Of a stretch of DNA of 64,000 bases, positions 1-11,249 are shown in pieces. Location: assembly GCA_013396915.1 (NCBI GenBank), contig VWZL01000601.1:393356-457355 (forward strand), read 5' to 3'. The position numbers were made by a program, and so were the translations under genes. The notes below the pieces were generated by a model. It worked only from the letters and a program-made list of their open reading frames with translations. It was not told the origin of the DNA and did not search any database. This DNA comes from Stercorarius parasiticus (lineage: Eukaryota; Chordata; Aves; Charadriiformes; Stercorariidae). Each line of letters starts with the position of its first letter. Within the stretch, counting starts at the first letter, position 1.

Positions 1-59
1 CTCCCCCTACCCTCGGCTAAGCCTTTGTTTCAGATTTTATTTTTTTTTATTTTTTTTTT

Positions 60-530
60 TTGCGCAGACAGGTTTCCCCGGAGCTGACTCTCCCAGCCGG
101 CGCCTGCCTGCTCGCCCGGACGTGGCCCCCCAATCCTCCCCGGTCCTGGCCGGGGCTCGCTGACTGTCCCCGGCAGGGAAAGGCGGTGTCGGGAGCCCTT
201 GGTGGGGAACCGGCTTCTCGAACCGAGGCGGGGAGGAGGACATCGCGGTGATAAACAGTTGCGGGGTGGGGGCAGAGGGATGGGCAGAAATGTTCCTGCT
301 GATCACCCGTGCCCCCCTCCCTGCCCTCGGTAAGCGAAGCATCCCCCCTTCATCCTCCCCGGCGCTTCTAAGCTCTCTGTATGGAAATCACGAGCTTGGG
401 CTCCGTGGAAAAATCTCCCTTGTCCTCGCATAGCGGCTCAGAGTGTGTGCTGAATTTCAAGGTGTGTGTGGGAGGAGGAGGCAGCGCCAGCATTTATGCG
501 GCTTGGTGTCGTCGTCATTCCCTCACCTCT
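60..530. promoter_or_regulatory. CpG island at the left edge, probable promoter region
   Basis: By eye this stretch holds about thirty CpG dinucleotides in under 500 bases, most densely between 60 and 275. The rest of the window is AT-rich and strongly CpG-depleted. In vertebrates this composition usually marks a promoter or first exon. A plus-strand splice-donor-like site (CTCG then GTAAGC) sits at about 326-335 and could end a first exon. The open frames in the island look like ordinary products of GC-rich DNA and match no protein I know. A T-rich tract at about 38-61 borders it on the left. Which gene it serves, and on which strand, cannot be told because the partner exons are not recognisable here. 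Confidence 0.7.
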
Positions 531-569
531 CCTGGTCCCTCTCCTACATATGTGCTGTAAGCAGACACA

Positions 570-3292
570 CACGTTTATGGCTAATAAAAACATATTTCCC
601 TGTGTATAGGTAGGCATAACTAATTTGGTACCAGTAAACTGAAAGCCAGTCCATGGCAGGGAACAGCCTGCAGAGCAACAAGAAGCTTTGGCATCCCTGC
701 AGGCGAAGAAGGTAGCCTGGCTGTGTTCACACCATGCTTCCCAGGATCAATAAGCACAGTGACCATATAGACCATCTGATGTATACGTTGGACAATATGG
801 AGTGACCATCAGTATTGCACCACCACTTCTGCAATGTGCTACATGCGGTCCTCAGAAGAGACTGATTTCTGTTGAGCTTTTTGATCAAGAAGGTTTCTGT
901 CTTCTCTCAGTTGTCTCTCTAAGCACCGCACCAGTGTGAAGTGTTCATGTACATTTGCCAGTATGGCATCTTTATGTTTTCAGAATCGGTTGCAAGAGGT
1001 TCAGCAACTGCAGAAACCCAGGATTCCTCTGGCATCACATTGGTTTGTTCCTGTCAGCATGTTTAATCATTTCTATACTAAAGAATTATGGAGTGATCTG
1101 ATCTTAGCAATGATTTAGCCTGTTCCGTTTTTTTTTGTTTTTTTCTTTAGAGAGGAGGGAAGAAAAGGAGTGAAGGAAGGATGTTATGTTTAGTAAAGAA
1201 AAAAAATGCAGTGTCCATTTCAAGTGTAGTAGCTCTTAAATATGTAGGCATATGTATGATTCATTATGCAGTTATAGAAACAAAAGGCATACCATCTTGT
1301 CTCTTTGCCTCAGAATACAATTTATCTTACAGCAACAAGTATCTCAAGCTCCTCTTCCCCTCTGCCTTCAGCCCATCCTGACAAACTGCCAGTTACAAAG
1401 GTCAGCCTGTTTATGTAAACATCACTGTGTTTCTTAACAAAAACTGCTGCACATCAAGCCTGCAATGACTATCAAATATACTTTTGGATTCAAGACAATA
1501 AGGGCACTGTCCATTTTCTAGAACTGATAAAATCCCAGAGAAAACAAAAGACAAAGAAACAGCGTGTGTGAATGGGATAGATCAACAGTGCCAGGGTGCA
1601 CGTGGGCAGCAATATCTTCATAGCAGCGTTTGTTACTGCAAATGCTAGCAAGATCCGATGTACCTTTATATATATGTGTGTGTGTGTGTGTTGAATATAT
1701 AAAAAGAGATTTGCTGATATGCTAATGTTTTTCTGCTCTTCTCTTTAGGTTTCTTGCTAGCCCTAATGGTGACCTAGGCTTAACTTGTTCTGCAGCCGCT
1801 TCACACCAAAGGTAGCTTAAATCAGACAAGGAGAATTTTAAGTCTGACAAACCCCACCCTCCCAATAAACTAGAAGAGGTCAACTTCACTAGACTTTGGC
1901 TCAGACCCTTCACAATTAGGTTCAATTTTCATTTCATAGCATCCAGAGGTGCAGTGGACGTAGTGTAATCTTTATTTCACTGTGCTCCCTTTCCCACCGT
2001 TCCAACCTCTTTAATCTAGAGAGCAGTACAACTTTGTTTCCTCAACTAGTATCACCTCTTCTGGTCTTTTCCCACTTTAAATGTAATAAGCATCTTCTGA
2101 TATTATTCACTTGTGTATATATGTCCAATACCTAAAAGTTAAAAAGAGTTACCTTGCAGTAACAACACAGATCTTCCACTGTGGTCAATTCCAAGACCTA
2201 ATTGCCACCACAGTTCCATTTTAGTCTAGAAATAGTCCTGCAGCAGAGGTAAAGTGGTGTAGAGGACTATGATGCCTTTTGTTCAGTGGTGTTAACAATC
2301 TGTGGCCTCAGAATATAATATTACAAAATCTCACCATAGGGCAGAATAATGAAATTGTAAACAATGGAACAAACTGCACGTGAATGGGGCAGGGACTTAT
2401 ACCACCCACTGAAAATGCTAAATCCAAACTTGGGACCCAGTCTTAACCGAGGAGCTGCACAGCATCCTGTGCGAGGGGAAAGACGCATCAAGTCTTCCTA
2501 TCCTAAAAGCCTTGTGGCCCTGAATTACAGGTGATTAGATTCCTTTGTCTTGTAAATCTGCATTAAATAACAGTATATATCTGTGTTGGTAAATGCACAT
2601 TTTAACAGCATATCCCATAACATTTTATTTTTTTTAAACTTCATATAATCAGCCTTTTGACCCTTTTTCTTCCAGAACCTGCCGCACACTTCTCTTTAGT
2701 TACTGAAAAATGTATGTAATTTATTAAGTCAGTTCAGCAGTTACCTTTAGTTTGCAACAGGCAAAGCTATTATGCAAACAATACTGTCACCTTCTTAAGT
2801 GCCTTCCTTCTCCTCGTTATAATGAATTCTCTGCATGCTACTCTGCTGTAAATTCTCCATCTAAAAATTCCATTCACTACATGTTTTGTCAGGGGAAACT
2901 GTACTTGACCTTTGAAGCAGTTGGGAGGAGCAAAATGATAACCTACTGAAGTGCCTTGCCCTTAACCGAAATTATGGCGAAATAATTAAAGTCAGAGCAA
3001 AAGGTCTTAAACTTTGGGCTCTGTATGTTCTTAGTGTTTTTGCTTGTGTGAGTTTTTTTTAGAAGTCCAATTTGAATTTCAAATTTGCATATTCATCTAG
3101 AAAACATAGGGAATGCTTAATTGCCCATGTCCAGTGTTCATATTTTGCTTTGAAAACAATGTGTCACATACTTCTGGGTTTCGTTTCCAGTTACTATTTG
3201 CATCCATAAATTGAACTGCATATCTAAACAAGTCCTGTATTTGCTCATCATAGAAACAAATATGCCGTATTTAGAAGTTTGCTTTATGCACA
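570..3292. other. AT-rich non-coding DNA, no gene recognised
   Basis: CpG-poor sequence downstream of the island. Open frames are under about 75 codons and match nothing I know. It contains a TA/TG microsatellite at 1667-1691 and short T or A runs. No recognisable transposon was seen. Confidence 0.6.
1667..1691. repeat. (TA)n(TG)n microsatellite
   Basis: A short TA dinucleotide run passes directly into about eight TG units. It is an ordinary, probably length-polymorphic compound microsatellite. Confidence 0.85.
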
Positions 3293-3776
3293 TATCAGAG
3301 AAACATGGAATCGCCAAACAGCCCAGGTTTGGAAGGGACTTCAGCAAATCATTTGGTCCAAGCTTTCATGGGGAAGGCATTCTAGATTAAATTATCTAGC
3401 ACCTTGTCCAGCCACATCCAGCAATGGAGACTCTTGGGAGGTTGTTCCAGTGAATGATTGTCTTTACTTTAAAAAAAATTCTTTCTTGTGTTGAGATTAA
3501 ACTTCTTGCACTGCAGCTTGTACCTCTTGCCCCTTGTCTTCTCCATGTAGTTCCTTGTGAAGAGGAACTTCAAGAACTGCTTCTTTCTTGAATTGTGGGG
3601 ACCAGAACTGGACACAGTACTCCAGGTGCAGCATGACAAGCAACGAGTAGAATGGGATGATCGTATCTCTGTCTCTCTTAGTAGTCCCTGCAGATGCAAC
3701 CCAGGACCCCATTTGCCTTTATTGCTGCAGCGGCACACTGCTGACTCATGTTCAGCTTGTTGTCCACCAACAACAT
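3293..3776 (-). mobile_element. CR1 LINE fragment, 3' part, minus strand
   Basis: Read on the minus strand, this contains the C-terminal end of a CR1 reverse-transcriptase ORF. A segment with the typical [11 protein letters not shown] motif lies near 3570-3630, after a stretch equivalent to the RT tail at 3700-3770. It is followed by the basic region with the N-L-N-T-R-K-N-F-F motif near 3470-3520. The 3' end (3293-3350 on plus) shows the usual reversed 'ggtttggaagggactt...tggtccaa' type terminus. Several frameshifts interrupt it, so it is old and inactive. The 5' part of the element is missing, as usual for LINE insertions. The subfamily was not determined. Confidence 0.85.
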
Positions 3777-6700
3777 ATTTCAACCTCTACATTTTTGCTT
3801 TAATAGAGACATGACTCAGTTGAATAAAATTATGTCCATTGACCTTTTCTTTAAGAGGAGATTATTTTTAGGATTTTCCAACATTTCACTTACAGGGAAT
3901 GAACTAGTAGTGTAGAATTTCTTTAATTTCTCCCAAAAAACTAGGTCAAAGAAATACAGCATTACCAATGATTGCGTACTCACTTGCCCTGTCCTTTGGT
4001 AGCAGAGGACAAACTTAAAGGGTGTTTTTTTCAGGCTCTTGCTATCATTAAAACACCAGTCTTCTGAGACAGCATAGCCTCTTTGAAGAGATGGTATTTC
4101 TCTCCTACTTTCAGAAGATATTAATTGCAAGATCTGAAAGCTCACATGAACTCACTAGACAGCTAGACACACGTCTAGAAGGGATACAATAGCACTTGAG
4201 ATGTGGAGGCATGAACTTCTCTAGGGGTTGGCAATTTACTGCCCCATTTTCTTGGAAGATTGAAGTCTATTCTGTAGGGTCTTCAGAGCTGTTATCATCT
4301 GTGCTACATAGGGTGCTATGAGGTTGTCTCCTTGCACTGCAAACACACACAGTAGCTTGAACCAGAAACTGTCTTTGAATGAACAGAGGGATTAAATGGC
4401 TGTACTGTGATAGGCACTGTTTACCATTGTAAATTCTCCTTAGCACATAAAGCAAATGATGACTGCCATCACACAACGTGATAGGTAAAATCAGATGACT
4501 ATAAAATGTTCCCAGTCTTGACATTAGAACTGAAGGGGGCACAGAAAATGAAGTAATTCTCTTCAAATCCGTGGGACAATGACAATAATAATGTGCTACA
4601 ATACTGTTACTGACTATTTTTTTCTATTTTTTTTTTAAGTTAAAGCATATTTTGGTCATGTTTCCATGACCAATGTCCATGCAGGCAAAAATATGGGCTT
4701 GGCATTTTTAAAATAACCTCTGATGTATTCAGGTATTCCCATTTTCTTGCTAGCTGGACTTTAGAAAATCACAAGAGACTCTGTTACTTTCAAGAAAATG
4801 AAAAGATAAAGAAAATTATAGAGAAGAAAGGAAAGGAGGAGATGCATTTTAAATTATGTTGAATCATTGTGGTGGAGAGTCCTGTGCATCGAATGCCTGG
4901 TTTTCTTAGGGAAAATTTGTTCTCAGTGTCTGTAGTAGTCCAGTACCAGAAGGAATGTCCTATGAAAGTAGTGCAATACATACTTCCAGTAGTTGGTATG
5001 ATGGAAATGGAGGTTTCCATCCCACAAGCACTGACTTCACAAGCGGTGTGAGAAGTGCTGGCCTAACACTTCAGCAGATTTGTGGAGGAATGGAGGTGTG
5101 TTTTTAATGTGTTTCTGTTTAAATAAAGAAGCCATGCATCTTCTATCGAGATTCTGTCCCCACCTGATTTTAGTGTTGTTACACAGATTAAATAAAATCT
5201 AGCTCTTAGTGTTTTGATACTTCTGTGTGGTCAGAATTGAATCCCTTGCAAACTAGGCAAGGTATTAACACAGAAAGTCTCTGTCCCAGAGAGGTCAGAG
5301 TCTGAAACGCATTTGAATTAATGATGGAGGACAGAAGAAATGTTGAAATGAATAGAAGACTCCTCAATGCATTTTCTGTGGTGCATGTAAAAGAGCAAGA
5401 CCCACTTTCATACAAGATGAGTTTTTGGAAGGGTGATGGAGTCAAATGAAGTTCTGTTATGTCTCATGCCTGGTACAAAAGACAGACTTACGATAAGTTA
5501 TAGCAAAAGCAATTCTGTATTCAAGGTGTAAGAGATCCTGATTAGAATCTATGTACTTTCCCTTTATGAATGTTTGCAGAAGTAAAATATATATTTCACA
5601 GAATGTATAGAAGAGATTTGTCATGGACCAAAAAGGGAACAACAGACAGGTATCAGTGAAATTCTCAGTTGATGCTTTGCAGTGTCAAGGAATTACACAC
5701 TAGAAAGGCAGAGTTTTACAGGGTGGTTATGCTGGGAAGAAAAGGGGATGTAGAGACAGCAATTTGCATTTGGAAAATAGATTATTTTACAGATATTGTT
5801 TCAAATTGATAGTCATTCCCTGAATAACATCTGGTGCATTATCTCAATAGATGTGGTTATCTCCCATAGAAATGAGCTGAGCAAAAGATCTGTAGTAAGA
5901 TTTGAAAATAACCTTTGTTATTATATGTCATTACCTCATAAGAATCAAAATACATGAGCCACTAATGACAATGAACAAGAACAATATGGTTTCTTGAACA
6001 GTCTGTTCAATGCATTTCCAGTCTCTAGCATGCACTTAAAATACAGCAATATTACAAGCATTTATCATTTGCCTGGGCTATGGAGCTAATGAGATAGAAA
6101 AAGCATGAAGAATTTGGATGGATGAACTCCATTTACCTAATTTCCAACTCAAACATAATGATATGAAAAATAAGTAATATATGTATAAAGTCTCTTTTTT
6201 TTCTTTTTTTTTCCCCCTTTTTTTTCAGTTCTTGTCTTGCAACAGCTGGGGTTGGGTCATTACACTGCACAACAGGTATGTGTTCTTAGCAGCAGCTGTC
6301 ACCCTTGTGACATTTCCACATCTTCCCAACTTGCGGGGGACTAATACTAGGAAGATGGCAGGTTCTGTTCTCAGTCACAAAGGAAAAGAGGCAGTAAAAA
6401 AGTTGTCTCTTTCATCATTTATTTGATTATGTTCTCCATTTGTCAAAGCAGTGGAGCACAAAGCCCAAATGTATTTTACGAAGCACTCTGGAATCTGCTT
6501 GGTTTTAAGCATGCGCTTAAAAACTTCAGCAAACAAGGATGGCTTTATATCTTTGATTACCCTCTAAGATGTCTTATGCCAAATCACATGGCAGCAGTCA
6601 TTTATACATTTAAGGTGGTGCAAATATCTTTACAGAAAGCCATATTTTCTGTTGCACTTCTTTAAATGGCATTGAAGGGAAAATAAATAAAATCTTAGGG

Positions 6701-7716
6701 CCTGATTCAAAAAGCATGTGCATCCACTTTTGAGTTTTTTGGTTTTGCCTTGATTTTGCTCAACCTTAGAAATAACATTCACTTTTTGGCAGAAATCTCT
6801 GACACAGCAGAACATTAAGTCGTGTTCGTGTTTTGAACATTAGGAGCTCAGACATCTGTTTCCTGTTTTTTTTTAGATAAAGGCATGAAAAGCAGCACTG
6901 AAAAAATGTATTAACAGGATAATCTCGATGTCCCCATTAGTTGTGCATTTTACATGGCTAGGTAAAAAAAAAATCCACAACATATAAACCCTAAGATAAA
7001 GTTCTCATTGAGTGCTGTTTGGACTGTCTGGAGGCAATAGAAGGTCTTCTCAACCAACTACTGGAATTTATTGTACAATTCATTGTCAGTATATAAATGT
7101 AATTGCACTTGCTTTTTTGAGACAATTAAGCACCGTTAGAGCCTGAATAAATTTTGTAGCTCAAAGCTGACATGTGTATTAATCAAAATATGGTTGGTAT
7201 GGAGTTAATAATTCTATACTTTACAACTCTACCTTACAGTTAATACATTGTCTACTCTTAAGAAATAACCGTAGCATGATTATTTTTTTTTCAAATTCAG
7301 TAGTCCACACTATTGCCATGCTAGTGCAAAGAATTGCATAAATAGCAAAAAAAAAAATGCAGTTATGAGTACATGAAGAAAACATTTACAGCTTCTCTGG
7401 TTTCTGAATGAGTAAACCAATTTTCTCTGTATGATTAAAAATGAGAAAGCAAGGACAAAGATATTTAACTGCTCACAAAAATAAAAGGAATTCTCGAATA
7501 AGAATTTTCCTTTCACAATAAGAGGAAAAAAAAGTCAATGAAGTATAACAGAAAAAGCTCTACTACAACACCTTCAAAAAAAAGTTACTCACTAAAAATG
7601 TGGGCCTCACCACCAAATATTGTAATTGGAAAAATATACTGACTCATCATGTAGTTTAGTTTGTCATAGAATAGTCAAACCTGTTGCTTAAGTATATTTA
7701 GTTTTCTGTAGGCTTT
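3777..7716. other. AT-rich non-coding DNA, no gene recognised
   Basis: No recognisable coding or repeat content beyond poly-T tracts (for example 6190-6228). A small perfect hairpin lies at 4652-4673. The longest open frames (109 codons at 3816-4145 and 99 codons at 4267-4566, both minus) lack recognisable motifs and look like chance frames. Confidence 0.55.
4652..4673. repeat. Short perfect inverted repeat (9-bp stem, 4-nt loop)
   Basis: TTGGTCATG at 4652-4660 and its exact complement CATGACCAA at 4665-4673 are separated by TTTC. No U-run follows and no gene lies beside it, so no function is implied. Confidence 0.6.
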
Positions 7717-8279
7717 TGTACTGGGCCTGGCTGTGATGGAGTTAATATTCTTAAGAGCAGCCTCTGTGGTGCTGGTTTAGATTTGTGACTAAAACAGCGT
7801 TGATAACACACCAATGTTTTAGCTATTACTGAGCAGTGCTCACACAGCATCAAGGCTGTCTCCCCACACACACCCACACTCCAAAAGCCAGTAGGCTGGG
7901 AGTGGGCAAGAGTTTGGGAGGGGACACACCCTGTCCAGCTGACCTGAATTGACCCTAGATTCTCCACACTGTATAACATCACGCTCAGCAACAAACTGGG
8001 GGCTCTTTTTCCAAAGTAGCCTGAATAACAGGCAGGCATCAGTCTGCTGGTGGGAGGTGGTGAGTGATTGCTTTGGCGTTGGTTGGGGTTTTTTTGATTT
8101 TGTGGGTTTTGTTGTTGTTATTTTGAGGTGGGTTTTTTTACACTTATTAATCTGGCTTTGTCTCAACCTACTTTTGCCCTTCCTGTTCTCTTCCGCTATC
8201 CTGCTGTGGGGAGGGAGTGAGTGAGCGAGCAAGTGGCTGGATGGAGGCTTAGCTACCTACCCAGTTAGTTAACTCACCA
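7717..8279 (+). mobile_element. Solo LTR of an ERVL-like avian endogenous retrovirus, plus strand
   Basis: The segment starts with TGTACTGGG and ends near ...AACTCACCA, so it has TG...CA ends. Its internal order matches an LTR family I know from bird genomes. There is a 5' part with 'ctggctgtgatggagttaat', a middle with 'gataacacaccaatgtttt' and 'gctgagcagtgct'-like sequence, and a 3' part with a 'ttaat...tgtctcaacct' segment before a G-rich 'gggagggagtgagtgagcgagc' stretch. No internal retroviral genes flank it, so it is a solo LTR left by LTR-LTR recombination. The 5-bp target duplication expected for this class was not seen (left flank gcttt, right flank tagtc). The ends have therefore decayed or been placed a few bases off. 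A 130-codon minus frame and a 91-codon plus frame inside it are chance frames. Confidence 0.85.
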
Positions 8280-9070
8280 TAGTCTCCAAGACCAGTTTTG
8301 GAAACAGAGAAATTGTTCTGTCTCAGCAGTTGTGTAGTTTTTGAAACAAAGAATGTTTTTGTCTGCCAAATGTTGTAGCTCTATGCAGCTTTCCTTCTTC
8401 ACTAATCTCAAATTCTGTTAAAGGAGTACTTATCTATGGTCCTAATAAATGTAGGAAAGCATAGAGAATAAGGACAAAAACTTAAGAAAATGGGAGAACA
8501 TTCTCATAAAATAGTACTAATTTTATTAAGCTGTCTTTTGCTGCAATGTTTTATTCTCTGAGTAGCTGTCAATCACCATCATGTTTCTCTACTAGGTGAG
8601 TTTTGTCTGTGTTTGTCACTTTATTTGGTCATTTATTTCCTTGAGAACTGAACATGGTTTGTACTTTTCCTGCTACTCTGCTTGTGGCTGAATACACACA
8701 AAAATAGGCTATTCACAGAAGCATGGATGCTCTGATGGACTCATTTTGCTCTGTGATTTTGCTGTAAAGTATGTATGGGATCAGTGAACCCAGCAGGGGT
8801 TAGGTAGGGCCCCTGCTGGAGGTGGAATTAGTATTTATTGGTATCTGACATCTTAAGTGAAGCTAAAGCCTTACATAAGGCAGGTGGAGATTTATTTGGG
8901 AACCTAAAAGGCTTTAGCACCTGTTAGTAAGAGCCTGTGGGATCCCATGTGTATGCCATATGATGTGGCTGTGATTGCACAGCAGCCAGCTGGCTTTGGT
9001 TGTAGATAGGCTGTGGGTTCATCATCCACTTAGGCACACAATGATAAGTTGGAAAAATTCCGTTCTGGAG
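8280..9070. other. Non-coding spacer between LTR and CR1
   Basis: No frame over 60 codons with recognisable content and no repeat identified by eye. Confidence 0.5.
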
Positions 9071-9374
9071 ATCATAGAATCATTTTTGTTGGAAGAGACT
9101 TTTAAGATCAAGTCCAACTGTTAACCTAGCAGTGCTAAGTTACTACTAAACCATGTCCCTCAGAACTACATCTACCCGTCTTTTAAATACATCCAGGGAT
9201 GGCGACTCAACCGCTTCCCTGGGAAGCCTCTTCCAATGCTTAACAGCCCTTTCAGTGTAAAAATTTTTCCTAATATCCAGTCTAAACCTCCCCTGGTGCA
9301 ACTTGTGGCTGTTTCCTCTTGTCCTATTGCCTGTCACTTGGGAGAAGAGACCAATCCCCACCTCACTACAACCT
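9071..9374 (-). mobile_element. CR1 LINE 3' fragment, minus strand
   Basis: On the minus strand this encodes the classic CR1 ORF2 tail: a [19 protein letters not shown] segment, then R-L-D-I-R-K-N-F and [11 protein letters not shown]. Beyond the ORF end come the 3' UTR and a terminus with the reversed 'atcatagaatcat' end near 9071-9083. This tail is open over 71 codons, so this copy is better preserved than most in the window. It lacks the catalytic RT and endonuclease parts. Confidence 0.93.
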
Positions 9375-10309
9375 CTTATCTCTTATGCTTACTTGTTATG
9401 CTTTGATTCTAGTGAGATTGGAACTTTTTTGGTTAAAGAATTATGGTTTATTCTAAGTTTGCACACGTGGCCCCTGCAGGACTCCAGTACTGCCTGGTAG
9501 TATGTGACAGCGTGGCAGAAGAAGAGATGCTGCTGATCTGTGGAATGCTATCACACAGAGATTGATTATACCTGTAAGGTCAACTGTTTATAACTTGCGA
9601 ATCATTTTTTGTCTTGTATTTAAAGAATTATTAAAACAGCTGAAGAAACAAGCTGACATGGAAATACATATTTTTCATAATGTCAGCAAAATAAGATTGT
9701 AAAATTGTTCCTGATTTGCTTGCATAACATACATAAAACATACAAGGTTTTAATTAGAACAATTGCTGTGGCAAAAAGTAGCTAATAGATCAGACACTAG
9801 ATCATTTCAGTTGCCAATGGATATTTCTTCTTTTTTGTGAATGACATGGGGCAGACACTTGTTACTGCATCAGATCTTCTGTACTCTGCCTTGCAGATTG
9901 CTGGCTAACTCAAGTAAGTCTGCTAGCTAAAAATTTCACTCTGGATCTGAGAAAGTTGACTCTGTTTAATCTTCGCTTTTTATAGGTCAATTTCTGACAA
10001 AATTTACCAGGCATTTCTCGGACAACTTGCAAGCACCTTCCATTATAAATATATTTTAAAGACTGCATGTAACATAATCATGCCATTAAACTGAAAAAAA
10101 AACGTACTGAGACTCAGATCTTCTAGTTCTTCCAAAATGCCTCATTCTTATCAGAAGCCCCTTTCATTTTTAGAAGCCTGTGAGGAAATGAACTCAGCAA
10201 TATGTACTGATGGTCACCAATCTTAGAGCAGTGAGATGATCCACTTGATTTTTATCAGTGTAAGGGTTCTTCAGCGTTTTCAGTCATTCATTAACTGATT
10301 GGCTCTCCA
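9375..10309. other. Non-coding DNA left of the retroviral remnant
   Basis: AT-rich with no recognisable gene. An env gene and the 3' LTR of the minus-strand retrovirus would be expected here if the provirus were complete. I could recognise neither. Confidence 0.5.
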
Positions 10310-10980
10310 TCACTCATTTGACAGGAAAATGGTGTATCCAATTTTCTTCTCCTAAAACTTTAACAGCAAAGTAAGAACACAGTAAGACAGTGTAGGGCCC
10401 CATTTAGGTTCTAATTTGGATTTTTGTGAAAATACTTTGATTAACACTTTATCTCCAGATTGTATGTCATGTTGCTGTATCTCAGGTGGTGTAGGCTGAT
10501 AGCGTTGAGCATATATCCTTTTCTCCTCAAACCCTTGTTGCATATACAAAATGTACTGCGTCAACCATTCATCTCTGTCCAACAGGCTGGTCTTAGCTGG
10601 AATGCGAGTCCCTGGTATAGCTAAGTGCCTCCCAAAGGGAACCTCTGCTGGTGTTAGTCCTACAGATTGTCACAGTGTTCCAGACATCCCATAGAACTAA
10701 GTTCAGTGCTTCTGGACATTTTAAACCAGTGTGTGTATATATACTTTTGCTATCTTTTCTTTTAATGTTCTGTTCATCCTCTCTACTTCTCCCAAAGACT
10801 GTGGATGATAATGGTGTATGTAGGTTTCTTGCTATTCCTAGCAATTTGTACGGTTGATTGATTCTTTTTGCTGTAAAATGAGCATCCTGGATGACTCAAT
10901 TGACTCTGGAACCCAAAATCTAGGTATAATTTCTTTCAATAAAGCTTCTACTACTCCTTCTGTGTAGGTTGACCTACTAT
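10310..10980 (-). pseudogene. pol: Retroviral integrase remnant (central and C-terminal parts)
   Basis: The minus strand reads a region ending P-R-F-W-V-P-E-S (about 10930), then the catalytic-core signature G-E-V-E-R-M-N at about 10785-10810. A C-terminal segment has G-D-K-V-L-I-K-V-F and L-E-P-K-W at about 10400-10460, and the frame-shifted continuation shows A-V-K-V and W-I-H-H near 10310-10360. These occur in the order expected for the core and C-terminal domains of a gamma-like integrase. The N-terminal zinc-binding domain is missing. Frames shift at least three times, and a stop precedes the C-terminal piece near 10600. Confidence 0.85.
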
Positions 10981-10984
10981 TACA

Positions 10985-11100
10985 AACAGATGTTTAGGGT
11001 AGAATTCAAAAGGGATAATGTAGCTCCCATGTCCACGAAGAATTCAACTTTGCAGCCTTCCATTTTACCTGTAGTATGTCCCTGCTGGTCTAATTCGGTT
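10985..11100 (-). pseudogene. pro: Retroviral aspartic protease remnant, truncated after active site
   Basis: In a 110-codon open frame (11312-10980) a hydrophobic F-F-V-D-x-G-A-T segment is followed by L-S-L-L-N-S. This is the aspartic-protease active-site loop. The family's D-T-G triad reads D-M-G here, a substitution that should inactivate it. The flap and C-terminal half are absent: sequence downstream on the minus strand switches to integrase within about ten codons. The upstream part of this frame is not the retroviral frame, so the whole 110-codon product is not a real protein. Confidence 0.75.
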
Positions 11101-11249
11101 TCCCACGTACTAAAAATTTCTAATTCATCCAGCTCCACCATAAAATCCACAGGGGTCCAAAATCCTGCAGTTATTGTGATTGCAAATCCTCTCAGGGCAG
11201 TTCTCCATCGTGATAGTTTCCTCCTCTTGTCCATCCCCATAGCTGGAGT

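Noticed and set aside
37..342. 101-codon minus frame in the CpG island
   Set aside because: GC-rich DNA readily gives long chance frames. The translation is low-complexity, ends in a poly-Lys run from the T tract and has no recognisable domain.
7698..8232. 113-, 130- and 91-codon open frames
   Set aside because: All lie inside the solo LTR and have low-complexity, motif-free translations.
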